Positions 1 through 9,076 of a stretch of DNA of 64,000 nt are shown in pieces (within the stretch, counting starts at the first letter, position 1; each line of letters begins with the position of its first letter). The position numbers and the translations under genes are program-made. Origin of the DNA: Burkholderiales bacterium (GTDB lineage: Bacteria; Pseudomonadota; Gammaproteobacteria; Burkholderiales; Burkholderiaceae_E). The notes under the pieces were generated by a model. It was not told where the DNA came from. It ran no database searches and saw only the letters and a list, made by a program, of their open reading frames with translations. Location: assembly GCA_026399835.1 (NCBI GenBank), contig JAPLQE010000064.1:46700-110699 (forward strand). The letters run 5' to 3'.

Positions 1-1331
1 GCGTTCATGCGGGCCGCGCGCGCGGCGCCCTGCGGGCCGGCCGTCGCGGCGCCCGCGCCTGCGGCACCCGTCGCCCCCGCCTCGTCCTCCTCGGCGCACC
101 GCGTCCGCCAGCGGGCGAGCCACACCCCGGGCGCCTGCGGCTCCGGGAACAGCGCACGCAGCGGCGCATCGTCGCCCGCCGCGGCCTCGCCCAGGCGCCG
201 CCATGCGGAGGTGAAATCCACGTTTCCGGCGTGCAGCAGCGCGAGGAAGTCGGCCGCGAGCGCCTCGTCGGTCGGGTCGGGCCGCAGCAGCCCGAGCTTC
301 GCGCGCCGGCCCGCGAGCAGTTCGGCCGCGTACCAGCCCGGGAACGCGTCGATCACCTCGGTGGCCTGAGCGATGGCGGCCTCGGCGGCGTCGCCCAGCA
401 GCGGCAGCAGCGTCTCGGCCAGGCGCGCGAGGTTCCAGCGCGCGATCAGCGGCTGGTTCGACAGCGCATAGCGCCCGCCGCTGTCGATCGAGCTGAACAC
501 CGCACCCGGGTCGTAGGCTTCGACGAACGCGCACGGTCCGTAGTCGATCGTCTCGCCCGAGAGCGTCATGTTGTCGGTGTTCATCACGCCGTGGATGAAG
601 CCGACGTTCATCCACTGCGCGATCAGCCGCGCCTGGCGTCGCGCGACCGCGCGCAGCAGGCCCGCATGGCGGTCCGGCGTGCCGACGAGCCCGGGATCGT
701 GGCGCGCGAGGGTGTAGTCGGCGAGCATGCGCACCCGCGCCTCGTCGCCGCGGGCGGCGAAGAACTGGAAGGTACCGACGCGGATGTGGCTCGCGGCCAC
801 GCGGGTCAGCACCGCGCCGGGCAGCATGCCCGCCTCGCGCAGGACCGGCTCGCCGGTGGCCGCCACAGCGAGGGCGCGGGTGGTGGGGATGCCGAGCGCA
901 TGCATCGCCTCGCCGATCAGCACCTCGCGCAGCATCGGGCCGACCGCAGCGCGGCCGTCGCCGCCGCGGGAGAACGGCGTGCGGCCCGATCCCTTGAAGG
1001 CGATGTCGCGCCGGCGCCCCTGCACATCGAGCACCTCGCCGAGCAGCAGCGCGCGACCGTCGCCGAGCTGCGGCGAGAAGCCGCCGAACTGGTGGCCGGC
1101 ATAGGCCTGCGCGACCGGCTCGGCGCCTTCGGGCACGGCGTTGCCGGCGAACAGCGCGGCACCGGCCGCGCCGTCGAGCGCGGCCGGATCGAGGCCGAGC
1201 TCGAGCGCGAGCGGACGGTTCAGGAACAGCAGCGCCGGCTCCGGGGCGAGCGCCGGCTTCCAGGGCACGGAGAAGCCCTCGAGCTCGCGGGCGTAGGTGT
1301 TGTCGAAGCGCAGGGCGGGGATCGGGTCCAT
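1..1331 (-). CDS. selO: SelO/YdiU protein adenylyltransferase (3' end cut by window edge)
   Basis: Reading the minus strand from the ATG at 1329-1331 gives about 443 codons with no stop before the window edge, so the C-terminus is missing. The protein starts [17 protein letters not shown], the usual SelO opening. Further in it has [43 protein letters not shown] and the metal-binding stretch [20 protein letters not shown]. SelO is a pseudokinase-fold enzyme that moves AMP from ATP onto protein hydroxyls during redox stress (family knowledge). Near the window start the reading becomes a run of Gly, Ala and Thr residues, which looks like a low-complexity insertion. It follows the acyl-CoA ligase on the same strand after about 90 bp. 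Function assignment is firm; the end is unseen. Confidence 0.93.
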   Translation of the reverse strand, partial: MDPIPALRFDNTYARELEGFSVPWKPALAPEPALLFLNRPLALELGLDPAALDGAAGAALFAGNAVPEGAEPVAQAYAGHQFGGFSPQLGDGRALLLGEVLDVQGRRRDIAFKGSGRTPFSRGGDGRAAVGPMLREVLIGEAMHALGIPTTRALAVAATGEPVLREAGMLPGAVLTRVAASHIRVGTFQFFAARGDEARVRMLADYTLARHDPGLVGTPDRHAGLLRAVARRQARLIAQWMNVGFIHGVMNTDNMTLSGETIDYGPCAFVEAYDPGAVFSSIDSGGRYALSNQPLIARWNLARLAETLLPLLGDAAEAAIAQATEVIDAFPGWYAAELLAGRRAKLGLLRPDPTDEALAADFLALLHAGNVDFTSAWRRLGEAAAGDDAPLRALFPEPQAPGVWLARWRTRCAEEDEAGATGAAGAGAATAGPQGAARAARMN

Positions 1332-1421
1332 CGTCGGATCGTATCGCGCCCGCAGGGCCGGGCCCGCGGTACCCGCAATCCGCCCGCGGCGCGGCCCAGC
1401 GGGGGCCGCACCGAGCGGCGA

Positions 1422-3107
1422 TCAGCCGGCGCCGCGTCCGAGCGCGGCGTCGCGGATGTGCCGCTTGAGGATCTTGCCGGACGGCGTGCGCGGCAGCGGC
1501 TCGGCCGACTTCACGATGTAGCGCGGCACTTCGAAGCCCGCCAGCCGCTCGGCCAGGAAGGCGCGCAGCGCCTCGACCTCGAGCGTGGCGTCGCAGTACA
1601 CCGTCGCGCCGACCTCCTCGCCCAGCCGCTCGTCCGGCACGGCGTAGACCGCGGCCTCGTGCACCGCGGGATGCTGCAGCAGCGCCGCCTCGACCTGGCC
1701 GCAGCCGATGTTCTCGCCGCCGCGGATGATCAGGTCCTTGATGCGGTCGACGATGAACACGAAGCCCTCGTCGTCGAGGTAGGCCATGTCGCCGGTGCGG
1801 AACCAGCCGCCGTCGGCGAACACCTCGGCGTCGACCTCGGGGCGCCGCCAGTAGCCGCGGAACAGCGAAGCGCCGCGCACCTGCAGCTCGCCGCGTCCGC
1901 CCGCCGGCAGCGGCGCGCCCTGCTCGTCGACCACCCGCAGGTCGAGCACCAGCGCGCTGCGCCCTGAGCTCTCGGGGCGCGTCAGGTAGTCCTCGCCGCC
2001 GATGCCCGCGCCGATCGCGAAGGTCTCGGTCATGCCCCAGCCGGTGATCGGCATCGCGTTGGCGAGCGTCGCGTCGATGCGGCGCACCTGCTCGGGCGCG
2101 CGCGGCGCGCCGCCCCCGCCGAGCGACAGCAGCGTGCCCAGGTCGTGGCGCCCCTCGGCCGCGATCCGCAACAGGTCGCCGGTGACCGCGGCAGGCCCCA
2201 CCAGCGAGGTGAGGCGCTCGCGCTCGATCAGCGCGGCCGCCACCTCCGGGTCCCAGCGGTGCATCGCGACCAGCCGTCGCTGCAGCCGGAACGAGGCGAG
2301 GTAGGACGCGGCCAGGCCGGTCACGTGGAAGAGCGGCACCGCGAGCAGCGTGCCCTGCACCGACGGATCGCCGCCGGCCTCGATGCCCGCCACGCGCTCG
2401 CCGACCAGGCGGTCGAGCTCCCAGGACAGCAGCGCCGACAGGATGTTGCGATGGGTCGAGACCACGCCCTTCGGATGCCCGGTGGAACCCGAGGTGTAGA
2501 GGATCGTGGCCGCGTCGTCCGGGTCGATGTCGGCCGCGGGCATCGGCACCTCGCCCGCCGCTTCGGTCAGCGCCGACAGCGCGCGCACGCCCGGAGCGAG
2601 CGCCGCGGCGCGGACCGCGAGCACCGTCAGCCCGGGCAGCGGGCCGCAGCGCGCGAGCCGCTCCAGGCGCTCGGTGTCGGCGAGCAGCACCCGCGCCGCG
2701 CAGTCGCGCAGCCCGAAGGCCATCTCCTCGGCCTGCCAGTGCGCGTTCATCGCGACCGCGATCGCGCCGATCGAGAGGATCGCGTTGAAGGCGAGCATCC
2801 ACTCGAGGTGGTTGCGCATCGAGATCGCGACGCGGTCGCCGGGCCGCACACCGCAGTCGTGCACCAGCACGTGGCCGATCCTCGAGGCCGCGGTCCAGGC
2901 CTGGCCATAGGTGAGACGCTCGTCGCCGTGGACGAGGAAGGGCCGCTCGGTCGCGGTCGCTTCGAACAGCGCGCGCAGCGAGCGCGGCGCGTTGCGGAAC
3001 AGCCTCGTGCGGCGTCCGCCGGCCACGCCGTCGACCAGCTCGTACGGCTCGCCCGGCGCGGTGACCGCCCGGATGGCCTCGGCCCGGGTCATCGTGCTGC
3101 ACGTCAT
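1422..3107 (-). CDS. Acyl-CoA ligase (AMP-forming, class I adenylate-forming)
   Basis: 561 residues, normal for the family. The P-loop-like A3 motif YTSGSTGHPKG, the A5 region GWGMTE, the A7 motif RTGD, the hinge DRIKDLIIRGGENI and the C-terminal PRTPSGKILKR with its catalytic lysine are all present, so it should activate a carboxylic acid through an acyl-AMP to a CoA thioester in the cytoplasm. The substrate cannot be read from sequence; close relatives are annotated as medium- or long-chain fatty acid or cyclohexanecarboxylate CoA ligases. I chose ATG 3107 because GGAGAC lies at a good distance upstream; a second ATG five codons later is possible. The open frame runs on upstream as a shadow of the opposite exonuclease gene, and that part is not coding. 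It stands alone between selO and a divergent gene. Confidence 0.9.
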   Translation of the reverse strand: MTCSTMTRAEAIRAVTAPGEPYELVDGVAGGRRTRLFRNAPRSLRALFEATATERPFLVHGDERLTYGQAWTAASRIGHVLVHDCGVRPGDRVAISMRNHLEWMLAFNAILSIGAIAVAMNAHWQAEEMAFGLRDCAARVLLADTERLERLARCGPLPGLTVLAVRAAALAPGVRALSALTEAAGEVPMPAADIDPDDAATILYTSGSTGHPKGVVSTHRNILSALLSWELDRLVGERVAGIEAGGDPSVQGTLLAVPLFHVTGLAASYLASFRLQRRLVAMHRWDPEVAAALIERERLTSLVGPAAVTGDLLRIAAEGRHDLGTLLSLGGGGAPRAPEQVRRIDATLANAMPITGWGMTETFAIGAGIGGEDYLTRPESSGRSALVLDLRVVDEQGAPLPAGGRGELQVRGASLFRGYWRRPEVDAEVFADGGWFRTGDMAYLDDEGFVFIVDRIKDLIIRGGENIGCGQVEAALLQHPAVHEAAVYAVPDERLGEEVGATVYCDATLEVEALRAFLAERLAGFEVPRYIVKSAEPLPRTPSGKILKRHIRDAALGRGAG

Positions 3108-3221
3108 GGGGTGCGTCTCCGTCGCCCGGCGGGCTGCCGGTCGGCGCAGCCTACGGAATGCGGGCGGGGATGCAAAGCGGGCGGACGGGAAACCGGACCC
3201 TGCCCCATGCTCTAATCGCGC

Positions 3222-4061
3222 ATGCCCGGCAGCGCCCCCCCCTCCGCCCGCACCCTGCGCCACGTCGCCTTCGACACCGAGACCACCGGCTTCTCGGGCG
3301 CCCGCGTGATCGAGCTCGCCGCCGTCGAGTTCGACCCGGCGAGCGGCGAGCCGATCGCCCGCTTCCACACCTACCTCGACCCGCAGGGCACGCCGGTCGA
3401 GGCGGGCGCGCTGTCGGTGCACGGGCTGTCGGACGACTTCCTGCGCGGCAAGCCGCGCTTCGCCGACGTGGCCGATGCGTTCACCGGCTTCGTCTCGGGC
3501 GCGCGGCTCTACGCGCACAACGCGCCCTTCGACCGCCGCATGCTCGACGCCGAGCTCGCCCGCATCGAGCAGCCCGGGCTCGAGGGCCACGTCGCCGGCA
3601 TCGTCTGCACGCTCGCGCTCGCCAACCGGGGCCTCGCCCACCTGCCGAAAAAGAAGCTCGACGACCTGTGCGACCACTTCGCCGTCGACCGCAGCGCGCG
3701 CAGCCTGCATGGCGCGATGATCGACTGCGAGCTGCTCGCGCTGGTCGCGGTGCGCATGGGCGCGACGGCGGCGGGCACCGCGCTGTCGGGACGGCGCGCG
3801 CCCGCCGCGCCGCGCCCCGCGGCGCAGGCGGACCCGGACGGCCGCATCGGCTGGCGGGCCGGCGGCCCGTGGCTGGGCGACGAGCGCGAGGCGCTGGTGG
3901 CGGGATGGCGGCGCCGCGAGCCGATCGCGGCACTGGTGGCGCGCCACGGCCGCACGCCGAGGGCGATCGTCATGCAGCTGCAGCGCCTGGGCGAGATCGA
4001 CGAAGCGCGCGCCGAATCGCTGCTGGCGGCGGCGGGCGGCGGCGGCCTGCCGCGGTATTGA
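3222..4061 (+). CDS. DnaQ-like 3'-5' exonuclease with C-terminal extension
   Basis: 279 residues. The first 180 form a DEDDh exonuclease domain: DTETTG near residue 18 (motif I), HNAPFDRRMLD near 105 (motif II) and LHGAMIDCELL near 165 (motif III, with its His and Asp). This is the proofreading epsilon/DnaQ fold. A replicative epsilon subunit would carry a tail that binds the polymerase; here the last 75 residues are different and include GRTPRAIVMQLQRLGEI, which reads like a small helix-turn-helix of the sort appended to some helicases and nucleases. It is therefore more likely an accessory or repair exonuclease than the epsilon subunit itself (inference). It is convergent with the reductase gene that ends at 4087. 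Confidence 0.85.
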   Translation: MPGSAPPSARTLRHVAFDTETTGFSGARVIELAAVEFDPASGEPIARFHTYLDPQGTPVEAGALSVHGLSDDFLRGKPRFADVADAFTGFVSGARLYAHNAPFDRRMLDAELARIEQPGLEGHVAGIVCTLALANRGLAHLPKKKLDDLCDHFAVDRSARSLHGAMIDCELLALVAVRMGATAAGTALSGRRAPAAPRPAAQADPDGRIGWRAGGPWLGDEREALVAGWRRREPIAALVARHGRTPRAIVMQLQRLGEIDEARAESLLAAAGGGGLPRY

Positions 4062-4086
4062 CGTCAGGCCGCGACCGCCCCCGCGA

Positions 4087-4968
4087 TCAGCGCCGCTTCG
4101 AGGCCAGCAGCGACACCAGCTCCGGCACCAGCGCCTGCGCGCCGCCGCGCGCGACGCCCTCGCGGAAGGTCGCCGCCACCGCCTCGGCGATCGTGCGCTC
4201 GGCACCCGCGTTGCCGGCCATCTCGGTGTAGTACGTCAAGTCCTTGAGCGCGTTCGACATCACGAACTGCAGGTTCGACGCGTCGCGCGTCGTCATGTAG
4301 GGCGTGAGGCGCTCGAGCGCCGCACCGCCCCCGCCGCCCTTGGCCAGCACGTCGACCAGCACGCCGGGCGCGATGCCCGCGGCCTCGGACAGCGCCGCCG
4401 CCTCGGCGATCAGCGCGATCGAGCCGAGCGACACGTAGTTGTGCAGCAGCTTCATCCGGTGGCCCGCGCCGACCGGCCCGACGTGGGTGATGTTCTCGGC
4501 GAAGCAGGCGAGGATCGGGCGCAGCGTCTCGAACAGCGCTGCCTCGCCGCCCACCAGCAGGTTCAGCCGCCCCTCGCGGGCCTGCTTCGGCAGCCGCGTC
4601 ATCGGCGCGTCGACGAAGCGCCCGCCCGCCGCCTGCACCGCCTGCGCCATCTTCACCGTGGACTCGGGAATCGCGGTCGAGCAGTCGACGACGATCGTGC
4701 CCGGGCGCAGCCCGGCGAGCACGCCGTCGGCGCCGGTCAGCACCGCCTCGACCTGCGGGCTGCCGGTCACGCACAGGATCACCACCTCGCTGTCGGCAGC
4801 GACCGCCGCGCCCGTCGTGCGCGTCGTCACGCCGAGCGCGAGCAGCTCGTCGAGCGGCTGGTTGCCCGCGTGCTCGAGCACCGCGAGCGGATGCCCCTTG
4901 CTCGCGAGGTTGTACGCGATGCCGTGGCCCATCAGGCCGATGCCGATCATGCCGATGCGTTGCTTCAT
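4087..4968 (-). CDS. 3-hydroxyisobutyrate dehydrogenase-family NAD(P)-dependent reductase (first of two)
   Basis: 293 residues, the normal length of beta-hydroxyacid dehydrogenases. The N-terminal Rossmann motif GMIGIGLMGHGIA binds the dinucleotide. The substrate loop FVDAPMTRLP stands where the family has DAPVSGG, so the usual SGG loop is altered. The catalytic lysine is in GAGHRMKLLHNYVS, where the family has K-x-x-x-N. It starts 16 bp after the amidohydrolase stop and is the last gene of the operon 7560 to 4087. The altered DAPV loop suggests a substrate different from hydroxyisobutyrate or tartronate semialdehyde, but which one is unknown. Confidence 0.85.
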   Translation of the reverse strand: MKQRIGMIGIGLMGHGIAYNLASKGHPLAVLEHAGNQPLDELLALGVTTRTTGAAVAADSEVVILCVTGSPQVEAVLTGADGVLAGLRPGTIVVDCSTAIPESTVKMAQAVQAAGGRFVDAPMTRLPKQAREGRLNLLVGGEAALFETLRPILACFAENITHVGPVGAGHRMKLLHNYVSLGSIALIAEAAALSEAAGIAPGVLVDVLAKGGGGGAALERLTPYMTTRDASNLQFVMSNALKDLTYYTEMAGNAGAERTIAEAVAATFREGVARGGAQALVPELVSLLASKRR

Positions 4969-4984
4969 GTCGTGTCGCTCCGGT

Positions 4985-6688
4985 TCAGGCCGCGAATTCG
5001 GTCAGCAGGCGACCGGCGCGCGGCGCCTCCGGCAGCAGCCCGCCGGCGTCGGCCACGCGCCGTCCGTTCACCCATACGCCGTGCACGCCGAGCGCGGCGG
5101 TGTCGAGCCGCGGCGCGCCGCCCGGCAGATCGAACACACGGCGCTTCGGGCCGCGCCCGACCGTCGACGGATCGAAGAGCAGCAGGTCCGCGGCCAGACC
5201 CTCGCGGATCGTGCCGCGGTCGGTCATGCCGAAGATCGACGCCGGCTGCGAGGTCAGGCGACGCACCGCGTCGGACAGTCCCATCACGCCGAGCTCGCGC
5301 GCCCAGTGGCCCATCAGGTGCAGGCCGAAGCCGGCGTCGTTGAAGAAGGTCAGGTGCGCGCCCGCGTCCGACAGCGAGACCAGGCTGTGCGGATGGGTGA
5401 GCATCCGGCCGACCGCCGCCTCGTCGCTGTTGAGCAGCATCGCGGTGAACACGGTCTTCAGGTCCTCGGCGAGCGCGAGGTCGAGGAACACGTCGAGCGG
5501 GTCGCGGCCCTGCTCGCCGGCGATCTCGGCGATCGAGCGCTGCTCGAGCGCGGCGTGCGCGGGGTCGGCGACCTCGGTCACCTGCACCTTGCCCCACTCG
5601 CCGTTGAAGAGCCGGAAGGTGGCGGGCGCGGCGATCTCGGTGCGCACCGCGGCGCGGAACGCCGGGTCGCCCAGCACCGCCTTCAGCGCCTCGCCGCTGA
5701 CGCCCAGCGCCGGCCGCCAGGCGGCCAGCCCCTCGACCGGATACGGCGAGGCCAGCGTGAAGTCCATCGACAGCGGGCAGCAGGACACCTGGCCGACCAG
5801 CCGCCGGCCGCGCTCGTTGGCGGCGGTGATCGCATCGAGGTCGCGGAACACCGCCTGCGGGTTGGTGCCGTTGTGCAGCAGCGCGGCGACCATCACCGGC
5901 CGGCCCGAGTCGGCCGACAGCGACTCGAGGAAGGGCATCGGCATCTGGCCGCCCTTGGTGACCATGTAGACGCCGCGGCCGCCCTCGCCCATCGCCATCG
6001 TCAGCGCGTGCATCTCGGCGTCGCTCGCCAGCCGAGAGGGCATCGGCGTGCCGCCCTCGCCGTTGTGCGCGGGGCTGGTGCTGCTCGCGAAGCCGACCGC
6101 GCCCGCGGCCATCGCCTCGCGCACCACCTGCGCCATCGCGGCGATCTCGGCGTCGGTGGCGGCGCGCGCGGTCGCGTCCGCCCCCATCACCCAGGTGCGC
6201 ACCGACGAGTGGCCGACGTAGGCGGCGAGGTTGACCACGCTGCCCCGGCGGCGCAGCAGGTCGAGGTACTCCGGGAAGGTCTCGAAGCTCCAGTCGATGC
6301 CCTGGCGCAGGACGTCCAGCGACATGCCCTCGACCTGCACGAGGTTGCGCATCGTGATGTCGCGGTCCTGCGGCCGGCAGGGGGCGATGGTGAAGCCGCA
6401 GTTGCCGATCACAGCGGTGGTCACGCCGAGCGCCGGCGACGGGCGCACGGTCGCGTCCCAGGTGACCTGGGCGTCGAAGTGGGTGTGGCTGTCGATGATG
6501 CCGGGCATCAGCGCGAGGCCGGCGGCATCGACGAGCTCGGCGCCATGCGCGGGCAGGTCGGTGCCGACGGCGGCGATCAGGCCGCCGCGCACCAGGACGT
6601 CGCGCACGGCGGGCTCGGCGCCGGTGCCGTCGAAGACGAGGGCCTGGCGGATCAGGAGATCGGGGGAAGCGGTCATGTTCGTGCTCAT
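4985..6688 (-). CDS. N-acyl-D-amino-acid deacylase-like amidohydrolase
   Basis: 567 residues of the amidohydrolase superfamily, D-aminoacylase branch. Visible motifs are the metal ligands SHTHFDAQ near residue 70, NCGFTIAPC, VEGMS, GHSSVRTWVMG, and SDAGAHL near residue 450. The family removes acyl groups from D-amino acids or related amides with one or two zinc ions. ATG 6688 is supported by a 4-bp ATGA overlap with the stop of the upstream reductase (6685-6688), which implies translational coupling. A second ATG lies four codons in. It sits between two related reductases, so the operon probably splits an amide and then oxidises or reduces the freed hydroxy- or oxo-acid; the substrate is not determinable here. 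Confidence 0.87.
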   Translation of the reverse strand: MSTNMTASPDLLIRQALVFDGTGAEPAVRDVLVRGGLIAAVGTDLPAHGAELVDAAGLALMPGIIDSHTHFDAQVTWDATVRPSPALGVTTAVIGNCGFTIAPCRPQDRDITMRNLVQVEGMSLDVLRQGIDWSFETFPEYLDLLRRRGSVVNLAAYVGHSSVRTWVMGADATARAATDAEIAAMAQVVREAMAAGAVGFASSTSPAHNGEGGTPMPSRLASDAEMHALTMAMGEGGRGVYMVTKGGQMPMPFLESLSADSGRPVMVAALLHNGTNPQAVFRDLDAITAANERGRRLVGQVSCCPLSMDFTLASPYPVEGLAAWRPALGVSGEALKAVLGDPAFRAAVRTEIAAPATFRLFNGEWGKVQVTEVADPAHAALEQRSIAEIAGEQGRDPLDVFLDLALAEDLKTVFTAMLLNSDEAAVGRMLTHPHSLVSLSDAGAHLTFFNDAGFGLHLMGHWARELGVMGLSDAVRRLTSQPASIFGMTDRGTIREGLAADLLLFDPSTVGRGPKRRVFDLPGGAPRLDTAALGVHGVWVNGRRVADAGGLLPEAPRAGRLLTEFAA

Positions 6689-7560
6689 TCGATGCCGTTG
6701 CGGCGGGCCAGCTCGACGAAGAGGCCCGAGTGGTCGAGGTCGGCGAGCCCGTGCGCGACCGCGTCGGCGTACAGGGACTCGAACTGGGTGGTGATCGGCG
6801 CGTCGAAGCCGAGCTCGCCGGCGGCGGCGAGCGCGTTGCGCATGTCCTTGAGCTGCACGGTCATGCGGGCGCGGGGCGCGAAGTCGCGGGTGACCATCCG
6901 CTCGCCGTGGACCTGCAGGATGCGGCTGTCCGCGAAGCCGCCGGAGAGCGCCTGCCGGACACGCGCCGGGTCGGCGCCGCCGCGCTCGCACAGCAGCAGC
7001 GCCTCGGCGACCGCGCCGATGGTGACGCCGACGATCATCTGGTTGGCCAGCTTGGCGAGCTGCCCGGTGCCCGAGGGCCCGACGTGGGTCCAGCGCCCGA
7101 GCGCGGGCAGCGCGGCGCGGGCACGCGCCACCTCGGTCTCGTCGCCGCCGGCCATGATCGCGAGCGTGCCGGCCTGAGCGCCGATCGTGCCGCCGGACAC
7201 CGGCGCATCGACGTGGGCGATGCCGAGCGCGCGCAGCCGAGCGGCGTGGTCGCGCGCCTCGGCCGGACGGATCGAGGCCATGTCGACGAGCAGCGTGCCC
7301 GGCGCCATCGCGGCGGCCACGCCGTCGGCCGCACCGAAGAGCACCGCCTCGGTGGTCGGGCCGTCCGCCAGCATCGACACCACCATCTCCGCGCCGGCGA
7401 CCGCGCCGCGCGCCGTGTCGTGCACCGTCGCGCCCTGCTCCGCCAGCGGCTCGGCCTTGGCGCGCGTGCGGTTCCACACCTGCACCGCGTGGCCGGCGTC
7501 GCACAGCCGACGGGCCATCGGGCCGCCCATCATCCCGGTGCCCAACACTGCGATCCTCAT
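6685..7560 (-). CDS. 3-hydroxyisobutyrate dehydrogenase-family reductase (second of two)
   Basis: 291 residues. Rossmann motif AVLGTGMMGGPMARRL at the N-terminus, substrate loop HVDAPVSGGTIGAQ near 120 and the catalytic lysine region GQLAKLANQMIVG near 170 all match the canonical family (MmsB, GlxR, GarR). NAD(P)-dependent oxidation of a beta-hydroxyacid such as 3-hydroxyisobutyrate or reduction of tartronate semialdehyde is expected. The ATG at 7560 has GGGGAG just upstream. It is the first gene of a three-gene operon and overlaps the amidohydrolase by 4 bp. It keeps the standard DAPVSGG loop, unlike its paralogue at 4087, so the two are unlikely to be redundant copies. Confidence 0.9.
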   Translation of the reverse strand: MRIAVLGTGMMGGPMARRLCDAGHAVQVWNRTRAKAEPLAEQGATVHDTARGAVAGAEMVVSMLADGPTTEAVLFGAADGVAAAMAPGTLLVDMASIRPAEARDHAARLRALGIAHVDAPVSGGTIGAQAGTLAIMAGGDETEVARARAALPALGRWTHVGPSGTGQLAKLANQMIVGVTIGAVAEALLLCERGGADPARVRQALSGGFADSRILQVHGERMVTRDFAPRARMTVQLKDMRNALAAAGELGFDAPITTQFESLYADAVAHGLADLDHSGLFVELARRNGIE

Positions 7561-7777
7561 CGTCTCCCCTTCTGTCCGGATGCGTCGCCGCGGGCCCGAG
7601 GCGGGCCGTCCCGCACGGGGCCGCCCGGCGGCGCCCGCAACGGTGGCGGGGGCGGCAGGGGCTGTCAAGCGAGGCGAGCGGATCGCGCGCGCCTCGGCCT
7701 CGGCCGCGGGAGCGGGCCGGCTGGCCGATCCGGCCGCGGCGGGCGCTGGAGCCCGGGGCCCGGTCGGGACGGCCCGC

Positions 7778-8962
7778 TCAGGAAGCGCCCGCGGGCACCC
7801 CCCGCAGGGCGTCGAGCAACGGCTCGAACCGCGCCTGCGCCTCGACCGGAAACTGGACGAGATCCTGGGCGACGTCGCGCGCCAGGCTGCGCATGCGCCA
7901 GCGCACCTCGCGCGGCACCAGCTCGAGCTGCAGCACCAGCTCGGCATCGGCATCGGCGGACTGTTCGACCAGGTCGAAGTAGTGGGCTGTGCCCGTCGAC
8001 ACGAACGCCGCCTCGAGCCGCCCCAGGAGCGGCGCCAGCCGCGCGAGCGACCGGCGCTCGGCCTCGTGTTCGGTCAGATCCTCCAGCGCCTGGGCGGCCT
8101 GGCGGGACCGTCGCAGGCCTTCGCGCACGATGACCACACGCTCGCGCGCGGTCTCGCGATCGAGATCGGCGGCGCCTTCGACCGGGAAGGAGCGCTGCAC
8201 CCGGACCACGTGATTGACGATGCCCATCGGGTACTCGCCGAACACCAGGCCCATCGCCAGGACGGCTCGCGCAGGGGCTGATACCGGATCGTTGTTGAGC
8301 ACGCCGGCCATCGTTTCGGCGACGATGAGGAACCCCGACCCGTCGGGCAGTGCGCTGGCGCTGGCGCGCCCCGGGTAACCGGTGCCGTCGAACCGCTCGT
8401 GGTGGGCCAGGACGAGCGCCGCGATGCGCTGCGGGTAGCGGGTGTTCATGCTTACGAAGAGCTCGCCGACCCGCGGGTGCGCGCTGACGTGGCGCCACTC
8501 GTCCAGCGTCAGCTCGCGCCGGCTCGACAGGTACGCCGGGTTCACGTACTGCTCGCCGATGTCGTGCAGCAGCGCGGCGAGCATCGTGCGCTGCAGACTG
8601 CCCTCGTCGCAGCCGCAGCGGGCGGCGAGCGCGCCCGCCGCGAGCATCACGAGGCAGGCGTGCGAGAACCCGGTGCCGCGACCCCTGGCCGCGGTGAGCA
8701 GCAGGGACACCGAGGCCTCGACCGGCAGGCTGCCGGCGACGCGAAGCAGCCGCCGGGCCTCGGAGGCGGCCAGTGCCGACAGGTAGGGGCCGCCCTGCAG
8801 CAGGCGCTCCACGAGCCCGGCCAGGACCGGGCTGCCGCGCGCCCACAGCTTGACGCCCCGCTCATCGACGATGTCCTCGCTCGCCTCGATGCCGCCGGCC
8901 TCGCTGGCCGCGACGATCGAGGCCAGTGCGTGAGGGTTGGCCTGCGAGAACGAACTGCTCAT
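7778..8962 (-). CDS. HD-GYP domain protein, probable cyclic-di-GMP phosphodiesterase
   Basis: About 394 residues. The centre holds an HD-GYP domain: LLHDIGEQYV (the HD pair), EWRHVSAHPRVG, and HHERFDGTGYPG, a complete HHExxDGxGYP motif. Proteins of this type open or degrade c-di-GMP. The N-terminal 110 residues are not a recognisable receiver or PAS domain, and no membrane segment is visible. I used ATG 8962; the frame is open further up to a TTG at 9034, but neither has a clear ribosome site. It starts about 115 bp after the HD protein that closes the phosphonate operon and has the same orientation, so read-through from that operon is possible. Confidence 0.85.
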   Translation of the reverse strand: MSSSFSQANPHALASIVAASEAGGIEASEDIVDERGVKLWARGSPVLAGLVERLLQGGPYLSALAASEARRLLRVAGSLPVEASVSLLLTAARGRGTGFSHACLVMLAAGALAARCGCDEGSLQRTMLAALLHDIGEQYVNPAYLSSRRELTLDEWRHVSAHPRVGELFVSMNTRYPQRIAALVLAHHERFDGTGYPGRASASALPDGSGFLIVAETMAGVLNNDPVSAPARAVLAMGLVFGEYPMGIVNHVVRVQRSFPVEGAADLDRETARERVVIVREGLRRSRQAAQALEDLTEHEAERRSLARLAPLLGRLEAAFVSTGTAHYFDLVEQSADADAELVLQLELVPREVRWRMRSLARDVAQDLVQFPVEAQARFEPLLDALRGVPAGAS

Positions 8963-9076
8963 TGTGGTGAATGCCGGCGGACGCGGGAACGTCCGCACCG
9001 CGGAAGACTCCCGGACCGGGGGCGAGCGTTCCAATCGGGGCCGCCCGACAGTCAGGGAGGGCGGACGGACGGCGGA

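Noticed and set aside
231..1967. Long plus-strand open frames opposite selO and the acyl-CoA ligase, and many similar ones across the window
   Set aside because: In DNA this GC-rich, antisense frames stay open by chance; they are rich in Arg, His, Gly and Ala, show no domain, and lie opposite well-supported genes.
6685..7504. 839-residue open frame that would fuse the amidohydrolase to a long N-terminal domain
   Set aside because: The upstream part is an Arg/Ala-rich shadow of the reductase gene in another frame; ATG 6688 with the ATGA overlap is the real start.
8963..9034. TTG 9034 as start of the HD-GYP protein
   Set aside because: The extra 24 residues are low-complexity, and neither TTG nor its surroundings show a ribosome site; ATG 8962 was used, though not firmly proven.
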